Of a DNA stretch of 64,000 nt, positions 1 through 9,461 are shown one piece after another. The position numbers were made by a program, and so were the translations under genes. Each line of letters begins with the position of its first letter. The first letter of the stretch is position 1. Where the stretch lies: assembly GCF_032911225.1 (NCBI RefSeq), contig NZ_CP136600.1, positions 3,844,001-3,908,000 of the forward strand, in the 5' to 3' direction. Source of the stretch: Thalassotalea fonticola (GTDB taxonomy: Bacteria; Pseudomonadota; Gammaproteobacteria; Enterobacterales; Alteromonadaceae). The notes under the pieces are model-generated. The model made no database searches, was not told the DNA's origin, and saw nothing but the letters and a program-made list of their open reading frames with translations.

Positions 1-17
1 AGTGTGTGAAAGTATCC

Positions 18-932
18 CTAACCGGCCGGCAAAATGTAATGGTCTGCTAACAGCACAACAAACAGCACCATTAAATGCACAATAGAAAAACGGAAAGTTT
101 TCATTGCGGTATCTTTTTCGGCATTAAACTTTAATTTCCATGCATAGGCGAAAAATGTGAGGTTTAACCCACAAGCGCCAACTAGATAAATCCAGCCACT
201 CATGCCGACTAAATAAGGCATTAAGCCAACAATAAATAATAAAATTGTATACAGCAATATTTGAGTTTTGGTAAAAGTAATTCCGTGGGTTACTGGTAGC
301 ATTGGAATGTTCACCTTGGCATAGTCGTCGCGGCGATGAATTGCAAGTGCCCAAAAATGTGGCGGTGTCCACACAAAGACCAATAACACCAATAACAATG
401 CATGCGGATGAACTTCATTGGTCATTGCCGTCCAACCTAACAGTGGTGGTATTGCACCAGCTAAACCACCAATGGTGATGTTTTGCGGGGTCGCTCGTTT
501 TAAATACATAGTATAAATTACCGAGTATCCAACTAAACCAGAAAACGTCAACCAAGCGGTTAACGGGTTAACTAACGCATAGAGCATAACGAAACCAATA
601 ATTGATAATGCACTGGCAAAGATGATTGCGTTTTTATTACTAATACGGCCATTGGGGAGTGGACGGTTATGGGTGCGCGCCATAATGGCATCAATTTTTT
701 GATCAACAATATGGTTTATCGCAGCTGAAGCCGATGATAATAAACCTATACCTAACATTGCTGGCAAAAGAATTTGCCAAGGAATTGCTCCAGGAACAGA
801 TAAGCTCATGCCGACTAACGCTGTTAACACCAATAAAGCGACAACTTTAGGTTTGGTTATTTCGTAATATTCGCGCCAAGAAACTGGGCTAGTATCTATC
901 GCATCGATTGTATCTACGCTTGCTTTACTCAT
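18..932 (-). CDS. ctaB: Protoheme IX farnesyltransferase (heme O synthase)
   Basis: Transfers a farnesyl group to heme B to make heme O, the first step towards heme A for the oxidase encoded upstream. The 304-residue protein is a UbiA-type polytopic membrane enzyme. The prenyl-diphosphate motif runs from [19 protein letters not shown] (about residues 73-91, DxxxD then RTxxRP), and a second Asp-rich loop ([13 protein letters not shown]) follows near residue 200. Length is normal for the family. It is the last visible gene of the minus-strand assembly group SURF1, Sco-like, ctaA, ctaB, and starts 8 bp after the ctaA stop, so the two are probably cotranscribed. A sco gene may follow beyond the window edge, which cannot be seen. 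Confidence 0.95.
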   Translation of the reverse strand: MSKASVDTIDAIDTSPVSWREYYEITKPKVVALLVLTALVGMSLSVPGAIPWQILLPAMLGIGLLSSASAAINHIVDQKIDAIMARTHNRPLPNGRISNKNAIIFASALSIIGFVMLYALVNPLTAWLTFSGLVGYSVIYTMYLKRATPQNITIGGLAGAIPPLLGWTAMTNEVHPHALLLVLLVFVWTPPHFWALAIHRRDDYAKVNIPMLPVTHGITFTKTQILLYTILLFIVGLMPYLVGMSGWIYLVGACGLNLTFFAYAWKLKFNAEKDTAMKTFRFSIVHLMVLFVVLLADHYILPAG

Positions 933-940
933 CTTGGCTC

Positions 941-1963
941 CTAAATTTTTCGTCTTAAGCTATAGCTTAAAGTGATCATGCTTAACATTAGCAGTGCGGC
1001 CACAACGTTGTGACTTACGGCAACTGGCAGCGGTAAAGTAAATACAATATTGCTCACGCCAAGGGCAACTTGGCAGGTTAATATAAAGCCAATAAATAGT
1101 GCGTTTTTCTTGAAAAAACTTGATTGTGCATTGCTAAACACACTAAACGCTAACCAAGCAAGGTAAAGCGTGGTAACGATCGCGCCAATGCGATGCATGG
1201 CATGAATAGTGATGCGTTCAGCGTGACTTAAAAAACCAAATTCGTAGGTTTCACGCTCCGGCGGTATTAAATCAAATGAATTGGTAAAGGTAAGTTGTTC
1301 CATCCAACCATCCTGACAAATGGGCAGCTGTGTACAAACCAGTGCCGCATAGTTACTCGACGTCCAACCGCCAAGCGCAATTTGTAGTGTTAAAATAGCG
1401 ATACCAATAAAAGCAAAAACCTGATATTTGCGTAAGTTGTAATCTTCGCTGGGGACCCGGTAAGGAGACAGACGCAGGTACAATAAATACAATAAGCATA
1501 AGGTGACAAAACCGCCCAGCAAGTGTCCCATCACTACAATAGGCATAAGCTTCATCGTTACTGTCCACATGCCAAGTGCAGCCTGAAATATCACCGTACA
1601 TACCAGAATTAACGGTAAAAATAACGGTAAACCTTTATCACGATGTTTAAATGAAAAGATGAATATTGCCGCAATCAATAACCCTAACGTGCCGGCAAAG
1701 TATCGATGGATCATTTCATTCCATGCTTTTTCTGGTTCTACGGGACGTTCTGGGAATGCAGATTCAGCTATTGCTATTTTATCAGCAGTTTCAGGTACAT
1801 CAATAAAACCATAACAGCCAGGCCAGTCAGGGCAACCTAAACCGGCATGAGTTAAACGGGTATAAGCGCCAAGGGTGATAACGACTAAGGCCAATAAAAT
1901 GGCAACAAAGACTAATTTACGGGTGTTGGCGGCTTTGTTGGGAGCTTGTATAGAATTGTGCAT
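941..1963 (-). CDS. ctaA: Heme A synthase (COX15/CtaA family)
   Basis: Oxidises the C8 methyl of heme O to the formyl group of heme A in the inner membrane. The 340-residue protein has the expected eight hydrophobic segments. Conserved features include [16 protein letters not shown] (residues about 35-50), [17 protein letters not shown] and SHNVVAALL, which carry the heme-ligand histidines of this family. A cysteine pair, CTQLPICQ, lies in a periplasmic loop. Its ATG overlaps the stop of the upstream Sco-like gene by one base (TAATG type), indicating translational coupling. ctaB follows 8 bp downstream. Confidence 0.95.
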   Translation of the reverse strand: MHNSIQAPNKAANTRKLVFVAILLALVVITLGAYTRLTHAGLGCPDWPGCYGFIDVPETADKIAIAESAFPERPVEPEKAWNEMIHRYFAGTLGLLIAAIFIFSFKHRDKGLPLFLPLILVCTVIFQAALGMWTVTMKLMPIVVMGHLLGGFVTLCLLYLLYLRLSPYRVPSEDYNLRKYQVFAFIGIAILTLQIALGGWTSSNYAALVCTQLPICQDGWMEQLTFTNSFDLIPPERETYEFGFLSHAERITIHAMHRIGAIVTTLYLAWLAFSVFSNAQSSFFKKNALFIGFILTCQVALGVSNIVFTLPLPVAVSHNVVAALLMLSMITLSYSLRRKI

Positions 1964-2529
1964 TAGCCAATCCTCGAATATTTTAATAGCTTCTTCAAGT
2001 CACTTAACATAGCTTTGCCAAAGGCTGGAATATCCTCAACAGTTGCTGGTTGGGTGTAGGTTAGAACAATATTCCCTAATGGATCGGCTACATAAATTTG
2101 GTTTGACGATAACGCACTTTGCGCGGCAACAGGAGTATCAATAACGCGCCAATGCTTATCATTAATGTACTGTAATTGTTCTGCGTTAAATGGTGAGTTG
2201 CTCAGGGCAATAGGGGTTACCCGTGGTGTTTCTCTGCCAAGCGCTAAATAAGCATGTTCAATACCCATTAAGGTTTGTTGACAATGCTCATCGCAATTTT
2301 CTGGTAACGAATAAATGACAAACCATTGCTTAATATCAGCTTTTTCAAGACCAATTTCTTCAAGCGTTAATGGTTGTTGTAATAATTGACCTTGGTTTGT
2401 TACACCATAGTTAAACCATTGATTATCTAAAGCCAACTTGGCTAATACTATTGGCAGAATAAATGCGGCGAGCACCAATAATAATGTGCGTCTTGATTTT
2501 CGCTGATTGTTTGTTGCTGAAGAGGTCAT
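1963..2529 (-). CDS. Membrane-anchored Sco/thioredoxin-like protein, probable oxidase assembly factor
   Basis: A 188-residue protein with one N-terminal membrane segment (about residues 15-30, rich in Leu/Ala/Ile) and a periplasmic domain. The order looks thioredoxin-like: a strand KQWFVIYSLP is followed by CDEHC, a CxxxC arrangement like the copper-binding CxxxC of Sco1/SenC proteins, then later YVADPLGNIVLTY, which resembles the Sco strand before the ligand His. I do not see the conserved Sco histidine with certainty. It sits between SURF1 and ctaA and is coupled to ctaA by a one-base overlap. Context and CxxxC support a role in oxidase maturation; the exact activity is inference. Confidence 0.7.
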   Translation of the reverse strand: MTSSATNNQRKSRRTLLLVLAAFILPIVLAKLALDNQWFNYGVTNQGQLLQQPLTLEEIGLEKADIKQWFVIYSLPENCDEHCQQTLMGIEHAYLALGRETPRVTPIALSNSPFNAEQLQYINDKHWRVIDTPVAAQSALSSNQIYVADPLGNIVLTYTQPATVEDIPAFGKAMLSDLKKLLKYSRIG

Positions 2530-2582
2530 TAGTAGCCTTGTTGTTTTTATTATTGTTCTAGTTTTATTATTAAGGTTGCTTT

Positions 2583-3359
2583 TTATTTCTTGCTATCAAT
2601 TTGGCTTCGATATGTTTTAAAGCTTGCCCAAATCATTAAGCTTAACCAAGCAATAGCCAAAGTTAACCACTGCACCGCATAACCTGTATGTTTTTCGGGT
2701 GGCATAACAATTGGTTGCCAGTTTTTTATATAACCGATATCTTCTTTTTTATCTAAGAAAACCACAAAGGGCAAGAGCTTAATGTTAATTAGTCGCGATA
2801 TTTTATCGATGTTTATTTGTTGAATTCGTTGCGGCCAATTGTCTATACTTAATTGTTCTTCAGTTAAAACAATGCCTTGCTCAATAATTCTGATATTGCC
2901 GAGGATGTTTTTAGTGTTTTTTATGTCACTTAGCGTAGGTATAAAACTTCGGTCAATTGAGCCTTGTACCCAGCCTAGATTAACCAATACTGATTTTTTT
3001 GAACGAATATCATGAAATACTTGCAGCACTCGATAACCTAATTTCCCTTTATGGGTTTGGTTATCGAGTAGGAACTTATATTGGTTATTAAATGTTCCTG
3101 CTAGCGCCACAGGGATGTCGTTAATTGAACCTGCATTAATATTGGTGTCAGTTAATACAACATTAAGATCCAAAGCTTGTTGCTGGCTTAATACTGCAAT
3201 ATTACTCAAACGTTGTTGTTTTTCAGCGCTGCGTTCAAACTGCCAAAGACTTAGCTTGATTAATCCAGCAAATACAAGCAAGGTAAAGATAACCCATGGC
3301 AAGCTCCATGAAGCTAAATAAGAGGGCAGCTCTGAGGTTTTAACAGATTTAGTATTCAT
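2583..3359 (-). CDS. SURF1 family cytochrome oxidase assembly protein
   Basis: SURF1 proteins help insert heme A into subunit I of heme-copper oxidases. This 258-residue protein has the typical two-TM plan: an N-terminal segment around residues 19-36 (PWVIFTLLVFAGLIKLSLWQ), a large periplasmic loop, and a C-terminal segment around residues 228-246. Within the loop, GTFNNQYKFLLDNQTHKGKLGYRVLQ and VLVNLGWVQGS are characteristic of the family. It heads the assembly operon and lies on the far side of the DUF2909-type gene and REP repeat from the structural cox genes, so it probably has its own promoter in 3360-3400. Confidence 0.9.
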   Translation of the reverse strand: MNTKSVKTSELPSYLASWSLPWVIFTLLVFAGLIKLSLWQFERSAEKQQRLSNIAVLSQQQALDLNVVLTDTNINAGSINDIPVALAGTFNNQYKFLLDNQTHKGKLGYRVLQVFHDIRSKKSVLVNLGWVQGSIDRSFIPTLSDIKNTKNILGNIRIIEQGIVLTEEQLSIDNWPQRIQQINIDKISRLINIKLLPFVVFLDKKEDIGYIKNWQPIVMPPEKHTGYAVQWLTLAIAWLSLMIWASFKTYRSQIDSKK

Positions 3360-3400
3360 GAATTAGCCACTACAACATTAATAAAAATAAGGGCAAAACA

Positions 3401-3610
3401 TTGGTTTATAAAATTTTCATCGCTGTTTTTTTAGCGTTTATGATTTACAACTTGTTTCGAGCGATGGTGGTAATGAATAAAAACTCATCAGCACAACCAC
3501 CTATGTCTAAATATATTGGCCGCAGAGTTATGCTCTCAGCCATTATTGTGTTTATCTTGCTTATTGGTATTGCAACAGGATTAATAACTCCAAACCCAAG
3601 ACCATATTAG
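3401..3610 (+). CDS. Small two-helix membrane protein, DUF2909-like
   Basis: A 69-residue protein with two hydrophobic segments (residues about 3-24 and 46-63), matching the small DUF2909-type proteins usually found near cox genes in Gammaproteobacteria; the family name is from memory of architecture and context. The start is TTG at 3401, supported by AAGGG seven bases upstream; no in-frame ATG lies near the N-terminus. It runs against the flanking oxidase genes, and its transcript should end at the bidirectional hairpin 3761-3786. Role unknown. Confidence 0.75.
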   Translation: MVYKIFIAVFLAFMIYNLFRAMVVMNKNSSAQPPMSKYIGRRVMLSAIIVFILLIGIATGLITPNPRPY

Positions 3611-3625
3611 CGTTCGATTATCAAC

Positions 3626-3723
3626 CGTCCTGAACTCAACCAACACACCAGTGTCGTCCTGAACTCAACCAACACACCAGTGTCGTCCTGAACTCAACCA
3701 ACACACCAGTGTCGTCCTGAACT
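3626..3723. repeat. 29-bp tandem repeat, about 3.4 copies, derived from a REP-like element
   Basis: Three contiguous identical 29-bp units start with CGTCCTGAACTCAACCAACA and occupy 3626-3654, 3655-3683 and 3684-3712. A fourth partial unit starts at 3713 and runs into a REP-type hairpin, TCCTGAACTTGTTTCAGGA (3715-3733). The units have no spacers, so this is not CRISPR. Confidence 0.9.
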
Positions 3724-3736
3724 TGTTTCAGGATCT
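3713..3736. repeat. REP-like palindrome
   Basis: TCCTGAA-CTTGT-TTCAGGA forms a 7-bp stem with a 5-base loop, preceded by CG and followed by TCT. This is the usual form of the dispersed extragenic palindromes of marine Gammaproteobacteria. A related hairpin lies at 9908-9932. Confidence 0.6.
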
Positions 3737-3760
3737 ATTTCTAGATCGATAAAATTAAAA

Positions 3761-3786
3761 AACCGCGCCAATTGTTAAGCGCGGTT
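3761..3786. terminator. Bidirectional rho-independent terminator
   Basis: AACCGCGC (3761-3768) pairs with GCGCGGTT (3779-3786). T-rich runs follow on both strands, so it can end both ctaE (minus strand, stop at 3800) and the DUF2909-like gene (plus strand). Confidence 0.85.
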
Positions 3787-3799
3787 TTTTATTAAGTTA

Positions 3800-4681
3800 C
3801 TACAGTATATAAACGAATAAAAACAGTAGTACCCATACCACATCGACAAAATGCCAATACCAGCTAGCCGCTTGGAAAGCAAAATGGTTGTCAGGGGTAA
3901 AGTGACCTTTTAATACACGGCAGAACATCACAATTAACATGATGGTACCTAAGGTAACGTGCATGCCGTGGAAACCGGTGAGCATAAAGAAGGTATTACC
4001 ATAAATACCACTTGCCAGGGTTAATCCCATCGATGAATAAGCATGAATATATTCTTCAACTTGAAGCACTAAAAACGCTAAACCGAGTAAAACGGTGATC
4101 CCCAACCAGACTTTCAATGCACCACGCTTGTTTTGCTCTAAAGCAACATGCGCAAAGTGAGCCGTAACTGATGAGGTCATTAGCAAAATTGTGTTATACA
4201 GCGGTAAGCCGCTCCAACCCATGGCTTCGGTAGTCGTGCCATCTGGCGTAGTCGTTAATGGCCATGCAGCATGAAATTCAGGCCATAATACTTGGAATGT
4301 TTCTAAGTTATTACCAGCACCGCCAAGCCAAGGCACACTGATCATTCGTGCGTAAAACAAGGCGCCAAAGAATGCAGCAAAAAACATTACTTCAGAAAAT
4401 ATAAACCAGCTCATCCCCTGGCGAAATGAATTATCCATTTGCGCACTGTATTTACCACTCATTGATTCGTTTATTACATTGCTAAACCAACCAAAACACA
4501 TGTATATAACCAAGGCGATTCCGGCCAGTAACACCCAACCACCAATACCCTCGCCGGTATCTAGGTTAGCCACATAATTACCCGCACCAACTGCGATTAA
4601 AAATAAAGCAACGGCGCCAACAATTGGCCATTTACTTTGATCTGGTACGTAATAACTTTCATAATCTTTTGTTGTTGTCAT
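3800..4681 (-). CDS. ctaE: Cytochrome c oxidase subunit III
   Basis: Subunit III of the aa3-type heme-copper oxidase, an integral protein of seven helices that stabilises the catalytic core. The 293-residue sequence shows the family landmarks: FIFSEVMFFAAFFGALFYAR, TGFHGMHVTLGTIML and the C-terminal AASWYWHFVDVVWVLLFLFV. It starts 17 bp after the ctaG stop and is the last gene of the ctaC-ctaD-ctaG-ctaE set, followed by the terminator at 3761-3786. Length and motifs are normal. Confidence 0.97.
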   Translation of the reverse strand: MTTTKDYESYYVPDQSKWPIVGAVALFLIAVGAGNYVANLDTGEGIGGWVLLAGIALVIYMCFGWFSNVINESMSGKYSAQMDNSFRQGMSWFIFSEVMFFAAFFGALFYARMISVPWLGGAGNNLETFQVLWPEFHAAWPLTTTPDGTTTEAMGWSGLPLYNTILLMTSSVTAHFAHVALEQNKRGALKVWLGITVLLGLAFLVLQVEEYIHAYSSMGLTLASGIYGNTFFMLTGFHGMHVTLGTIMLIVMFCRVLKGHFTPDNHFAFQAASWYWHFVDVVWVLLFLFVYIL

Positions 4682-4698
4682 TAGTTTTCCCCTACGCG

Positions 4699-5268
4699 TT
4701 ATTCTGCAACTTCGGTCGAAGTTTCACTCGCTGTAATGTCATACAAGGTATATGACAAGGTTAGCTCAGTGATATGTTCTGGCAGTTCTGGATCCACATA
4801 AAATTGCAGTGGTAACCAGGCATCTTCATTTGCTTGTAATGGTTGCTGATTAAAGCAAAAACATTCAATTTTTTGAAAATAATTAGCTGCCTGACCTGGT
4901 GAAACAGATGGTACTGCTTGCGCAACACCATCTCGACCTGATTCATTTTTAGCGTAATATTTTACAAATTTCATTTCCCCTGGGTGAACATCAATAGAGT
5001 TCATTTCTGGCTTAAATTGCCAAGGCGCACCTTTTGCAGTACGACTTATAAATTGAACTCGAATTGTTCTTGAAGTGTCTATGCCATCTTCATTAACGGT
5101 TGCAGCAGTGTTTGCTGTTTTACCGTTTAACCCAGTGATATCACAAAACACATCGTATAAAGGTACCAAAGCAAAGCCAAAAGCGAACATAGCAAATACA
5201 GTAACAACAAGTTTCGTTACTCCTTTTTTCACTTTTTTGTTCATTGGCTGTGCCTGATCTTTAGTCAT
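4699..5268 (-). CDS. ctaG: Cytochrome c oxidase assembly protein CtaG (Cox11)
   Basis: Delivers copper to the CuB site of subunit I. The 189-residue protein has an N-terminal membrane anchor (about residues 20-40) and a periplasmic immunoglobulin-like domain. The copper-binding CFCF motif is in ECFCFNQQPL (near residue 136), and the usual FYAKN-like strand (KYYAKNES) precedes it. It lies between ctaD and ctaE with short gaps of 12 and 17 bp, the standard position. Confidence 0.95.
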   Translation of the reverse strand: MTKDQAQPMNKKVKKGVTKLVVTVFAMFAFGFALVPLYDVFCDITGLNGKTANTAATVNEDGIDTSRTIRVQFISRTAKGAPWQFKPEMNSIDVHPGEMKFVKYYAKNESGRDGVAQAVPSVSPGQAANYFQKIECFCFNQQPLQANEDAWLPLQFYVDPELPEHITELTLSYTLYDITASETSTEVAE

Positions 5269-5280
5269 GTGTTTTCCCTA

Positions 5281-6873
5281 TTACTTAATTTCCGGTGGTG
5301 TTGAGAATGTGTGATAAGGCGCAGGAGATGGAACTTCCCACTCTAAGCCTTCTGCACCATCCCAAGGTTTCGCCGGCGCTTTCTCACCGCCACGAATACA
5401 TTTGATCACCAACACTAAGAATATTAGTTGTGACAAACCAAAGGCAAAACCACCAATGCTCACCCACTTGTTAAAGTCAGCAAATTGTAGGGCGTAATCT
5501 GGAATACGACGTGGCATACCAGCAAGGCCTAAGAAATGCATAGGGAAGAACAATAAGTTTACTGAAATTAGTGAACACCAGAAATGGAATTTACCTAACT
5601 TCTCGTTGTACATGTTGCCTGTCCATTTAGGTAACCAGTAATATGCTCCGGCATAAATAGAGAACAATGAGCCGGTAACCAATACGTAATGGAAATGCGC
5701 TACTACAAAGTAAGTATCATGATATTGAAAATCTACCGGCGTCATCGCCAACATCAATCCAGAGAAGCCACCAATAGTAAATAAAATCACAAACGCAATT
5801 GAGAACAACATCGGTGTTTCAAAGGTCATAGACCCTTTCCACATTGTTGCTACCCAGTTAAATACTTTAACCCCTGTTGGCACGGCAATTAACATGGTGC
5901 AGTACATAAAGAACAATTCACCAGCAAGCGGCATACCTGTGGTAAACATGTGATGCGCCCATACAATAAATGACAGGAAGGCAATCGATGATGTTGCGTA
6001 AACCATAGAGCTGTAACCAAATAATTTCTTACGTGCAAACGCAGGAATAATGGTTGAAACAATACCAAAGGCTGGCAATATCATGATGTAAACTTCAGGG
6101 TGGCCGAAGAACCAGAAAATATGCTGGAACATTACCGGGTCACCACCACCGGCAGCATTAAAGAAATCTGTACCAAAGTAGGTGTCGGTTAATACCATAG
6201 TTACGGTACCCGCGAGCACCGGCATAACGGCAATTAATAGGTAGGCAGTAATGAAAAAGGTCCACACAAATAATGGCATTTTCATGTAAGTCATACCTGG
6301 AGCACGCAAGTTCATAATGGTAACAACAATGTTGATTGCCCCCATAATTGACGAGATCCCCATAATATGAACAGCAAATACGAAGAACGCAGTACTACCA
6401 TTTGAATACGTTGTCGATAGAGGTGCGTAGAACGTCCAACCAAAGTTAGGTCCGCCACCTTCCATAAACAATGAAGACAATAAAATGCCAAAGGCAAATG
6501 GTAATATCCAGAATGACCAGTTATTCAAACGAGGCAGTGCCATATCTGGAGCACCAATCATCATAGGTAACATCCAGTTAGCCAAACCGGTAAAGGCTGG
6601 CATGATGGCGCCAAATACCATGATCAAACCATGCACTGTGGTCATTTGGTTAAAAAAGTCTGGTTCTATTATTTGTAGGCCGGGCTGAAATAGCTCGGCC
6701 CGTATTACCATGGCCATTGCGCCGCCCGTAAGCAGCATAATGAATGAGAACCATAGATAAAGGGTACCAATATCTTTGTGGTTTGTTGTGTATAACCAGC
6801 GCTTAATGCCAGTCATTTTATGATCATGATGATCGTCTTCATGATGATCTAGTGTGTCTGTTGCTGTTGTCAT
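5281..6873 (-). CDS. ctaD: Cytochrome c oxidase subunit I
   Basis: Catalytic subunit with heme a, heme a3 and CuB. Conserved features include TTVHGLIMVFG (heme a ligand), the active-site FFGHPEVYIMILPAFGIVS with the His-Tyr crosslink pair, VWAHHMFTTG (CuB His-His) and DTYFVVAHFHYVLVTGS (heme ligands). E in GHPEV marks the A-family. I start it at the ATG at 6873 (530 aa): an upstream ATG at 6879 directly abuts the AAGGGGGA ribosome site, while 6873 has normal spacing. The N-terminus carries a His/Asp-rich stretch (HHEDDHHDH) that might bind metal. It follows ctaC by about 12 bp. Confidence 0.97.
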   Translation of the reverse strand: MTTATDTLDHHEDDHHDHKMTGIKRWLYTTNHKDIGTLYLWFSFIMLLTGGAMAMVIRAELFQPGLQIIEPDFFNQMTTVHGLIMVFGAIMPAFTGLANWMLPMMIGAPDMALPRLNNWSFWILPFAFGILLSSLFMEGGGPNFGWTFYAPLSTTYSNGSTAFFVFAVHIMGISSIMGAINIVVTIMNLRAPGMTYMKMPLFVWTFFITAYLLIAVMPVLAGTVTMVLTDTYFGTDFFNAAGGGDPVMFQHIFWFFGHPEVYIMILPAFGIVSTIIPAFARKKLFGYSSMVYATSSIAFLSFIVWAHHMFTTGMPLAGELFFMYCTMLIAVPTGVKVFNWVATMWKGSMTFETPMLFSIAFVILFTIGGFSGLMLAMTPVDFQYHDTYFVVAHFHYVLVTGSLFSIYAGAYYWLPKWTGNMYNEKLGKFHFWCSLISVNLLFFPMHFLGLAGMPRRIPDYALQFADFNKWVSIGGFAFGLSQLIFLVLVIKCIRGGEKAPAKPWDGAEGLEWEVPSPAPYHTFSTPPEIK

Positions 6874-6885
6874 AATCATTCCCCC

Positions 6886-8427
6886 TTATTTGGCTACATC
6901 TTTAGCTTGAACCATATCACCGGTGCTATTGCCCCAGGCGTTACGTTCATAAGTAATTACTGCGGCCATCTCTTGTGGAGATAACTGTGCAGCAAAGCCC
7001 ATCATGGCAGTACCTGCTTTACCATCGGCTACCATGCTAATGTGTGCATTAACATCGCCAGTGGCAATGGGGCTACCTTTTAAGGCTGGGAATGCTGGTG
7101 GCATACCAGCGCCTGAAGCTTGGTGACAAGCGGCACAACTGGTGTTGTATACTGCTTCACCTTTGCTCATCAACTCATCCATAGATAAGTCGTCTAAACT
7201 AACTTCTGCTGTCTCAACGGCTACTGCTTCTTCAACCGCTGCAGCAGGTGCCGCGTCAGAAATCGATGCGCCATCATTACCTGAAACTGCAGCCTTAACA
7301 TCGGCAGGTTGTACTGCTTGGCCTGTGTTGTTATCCCAGGCGTTACGCTCATAAGTTACAACGGCAGCAATTTCTTTAAGTGATAATTGCTTGCCATAAC
7401 CTTGCATACCTGTACCAGAACGGCCATTGAAAACTACATTAATGTGATCGCCAAGTTTATCTGCACTTGTTGCCATTTCGCTGCCTTTAAGAGCAGGGAA
7501 TGCAGGAGGTAAACCCATACCTGTAGGTTGGTGACATGCAGCACAGTGCGCGGCATAAGTTTGTTCACCCAGTGTCATTAATTCTTCCATAGGAAGTTTA
7601 GCGGTAAGCGATTGTGCTTCTGCTTCCGCGGCTTTAGTCATGGCAATTTTTTGCTCATTAATCCAAAGCTCGTAATCAACTTCCGAGCGAACATCAACAA
7701 CTATCGGCATGTAACCATGATCTTTACCACAAAGCTCAGCACACTGGCCGCGATAAATACCTGGTTCATTTACAAGTGTCCAAGCTTCATTGATGAAACC
7801 TGGGTTAGCATCTTGTTTAACTGCAAATGCTGGTACCCACCACGAATGGATTACATCATCGGAAGTGATCAAGAAACGAACTTTGCGGTTTACTGGGATT
7901 ACTAATGGCTTATCTACTTCTAAAAGATAATTTTCATTTGACCACTTTTCGCCATTGTCACCTTCACGGTTATCAAATTGTGATTTAGGTGTAGACAAAA
8001 CACTGTAAAACTCAATATCTTGATCAAAATATTTGTAATGCCATTTCCATTGTGAACCAGTAACCTGAACGGTGATATCAGAATTACTGTTATCTTCCAT
8101 ATTAATTAATGTAGTGGTCGCAGGCCATGCCATACCGATAAGGATTAAAATTGGAATCGCGGTCCAAAGAATTTCTACTTTGGTGCTTTCATGAAATGTG
8201 GCAGGTTTTGCCCCTTTGGACTTTCGATGGAATATCATTGACCAGAACATAGCGCCAAAAACAACGACACCAATTACCGTACAAATCCACATTACCAACA
8301 TATGCAGTTCATAGACATTTTGGCTGACATCTGTCACCCCTTTTGTCATATTCAGTTGCATATCTGCCCAAGCTGAACTGGAAATTAAACTTCCCAACAA
8401 CAGCCAACCCAGGTTACGTCTCTTCAC
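6886..8427 (-). CDS. ctaC: Cytochrome c oxidase subunit II with two C-terminal cytochrome c domains
   Basis: Electron entry subunit of a caa3-like oxidase. I choose the GTG start at 8427 because AGAGGAG lies seven bases upstream and a signal peptide ending near AWA (about residue 21) follows, giving 513 aa; an upstream ATG at 8484 in the same frame has no such support. Order: signal peptide, two TM helices (about 41-65 and 85-105), cupredoxin domain with CuA ligands H194, C229, E231, C233, H237 and M240, then two cytochrome c domains with CAACH at 295-299 and 431-435. The two heme domains are near copies (both contain PPAFPALKGS and TYERNAW), joined by an Ala/Glu-rich linker, suggesting an internal duplication. 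First gene of the oxidase operon. Confidence 0.95.
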   Translation of the reverse strand: MKRRNLGWLLLGSLISSSAWADMQLNMTKGVTDVSQNVYELHMLVMWICTVIGVVVFGAMFWSMIFHRKSKGAKPATFHESTKVEILWTAIPILILIGMAWPATTTLINMEDNSNSDITVQVTGSQWKWHYKYFDQDIEFYSVLSTPKSQFDNREGDNGEKWSNENYLLEVDKPLVIPVNRKVRFLITSDDVIHSWWVPAFAVKQDANPGFINEAWTLVNEPGIYRGQCAELCGKDHGYMPIVVDVRSEVDYELWINEQKIAMTKAAEAEAQSLTAKLPMEELMTLGEQTYAAHCAACHQPTGMGLPPAFPALKGSEMATSADKLGDHINVVFNGRSGTGMQGYGKQLSLKEIAAVVTYERNAWDNNTGQAVQPADVKAAVSGNDGASISDAAPAAAVEEAVAVETAEVSLDDLSMDELMSKGEAVYNTSCAACHQASGAGMPPAFPALKGSPIATGDVNAHISMVADGKAGTAMMGFAAQLSPQEMAAVITYERNAWGNSTGDMVQAKDVAK

Positions 8428-8805
8428 TCGACATCTCCTCTGCTTTATTAGCCTAGAAAATACAGAAATAAGGACAAGATACATCTTTATTCGATGTCTC
8501 TAATTTCCGTAATTTATTTTTATTATTGTGTTACGTAAAAAACCTACATCGATGAATGGGGTAGGGAGTCTACAGTGTAATATTTGTATATTATCCACTC
8601 TAGAATTACTTAATTTTTAAACAAGGTCTAGTGCTTTGTTAGAAAAAAGTTAATTTTTTTAATGAGAAATCTGTAGAGCAAATACTACTAAATTTGAATG
8701 GGTTAGGCGAAATTAAAGGGGTGCAGGCAAAAGAAAAAGGCTAAATTAAATAAATAATTCAGCCTTTTTGTAGTTCGTTTTTTGTACTGGTAAAGTCGCT
8801 ATAGA
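8428..8805. other. Intergenic region between ctaC and lexA
   Basis: About 380 bp. It should hold the ctaC operon promoter (minus strand) and it holds the lexA terminator (8734-8769). I see no further gene or a clear operator. Confidence 0.5.
8734..8769 (-). terminator. lexA terminator
   Basis: AAAAAGGCT (8734-8742) pairs with AGCCTTTTT (8761-8769). Read on the minus strand it ends in a T-run and lies just past the lexA stop. Confidence 0.7.
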
Positions 8806-9420
8806 CTACATCCAGTCAGCACTACGAATAACACCAACAGCTAGACCTTCAATATTGAAATGTTGGTTGGCTAAATCAACAACGATAGGTGAAAAATCTT
8901 CATTTTCAGCATGTAAATAAACCACATTACCGTCACGTTTATAGCGCTTTACGGTGACATCATCTTCAACTCGAGCAACAACAACTTGCCCATTTTGAAT
9001 ATCAGTTGTTTGATGCACCGCTAATAAATCACCGTCTAAAATACCAATATCCTTCATGCTCTCGCCATTTACCCGTAATAGGTAATCAGCGGCAGGATGA
9101 AACAGGTTGCCATCTATTTTGTAATGCTCTTCAACATGCTCTTGCGCCAATATTGGTTCACCGGCGGCAACTCGGCCAATTAATGGTAAACCTTCTTCTT
9201 CAATATGCTCTTCGGCTAAACGAATGCCACGAGAAGTACCTGGCAACATTTCGATAAAGCCTTTTTTAGCGAGAGCCTTTAAATGCTCTTCAGCCGCATT
9301 CGCCGACTTAAAACCAAAGAAGTCAGCAATTTCAGCACGCGTAGGTGGCATTCCGGTATCGGCTATCTTTTCTTTAATGAGATCAAATATTTGTTGCTGT
9401 CTATTGGTAAGTGGGCGCAT
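8806..9420 (-). CDS. lexA: LexA, SOS-response repressor
   Basis: Represses DNA-damage genes and cleaves itself when stimulated by RecA. The 204-residue protein has an N-terminal winged helix (residues about 1-65, starting [15 protein letters not shown]) and an S24-type peptidase domain. The cleavage bond is Ala86-Gly87 in GRVAAGEPI. The catalytic pair is Ser121 in NGESMKD and Lys158 in DVTVKRY. Two consensus SOS boxes lie directly upstream, so it is autoregulated as in E. coli. Full length. Confidence 0.98.
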   Translation of the reverse strand: MRPLTNRQQQIFDLIKEKIADTGMPPTRAEIADFFGFKSANAAEEHLKALAKKGFIEMLPGTSRGIRLAEEHIEEEGLPLIGRVAAGEPILAQEHVEEHYKIDGNLFHPAADYLLRVNGESMKDIGILDGDLLAVHQTTDIQNGQVVVARVEDDVTVKRYKRDGNVVYLHAENEDFSPIVVDLANQHFNIEGLAVGVIRSADWM

Positions 9421-9436
9421 ATTATTTTTGAGTAAC

Positions 9437-9452
9437 CTGTTTTTCTGTACAG
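9437..9452. promoter_or_regulatory. LexA box 1 (proximal)
   Basis: CTGTTTTTCTGTACAG fits CTGT-N8-ACAG exactly and lies 17 bp upstream of the lexA start. Confidence 0.85.
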
Positions 9453-9461
9453 TACATTGTA

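Noticed and set aside
3626-3723. CRISPR-like repeats
   Set aside because: 29-bp repeats are contiguous without spacers and no cas genes are near; they are a REP-derived tandem repeat.
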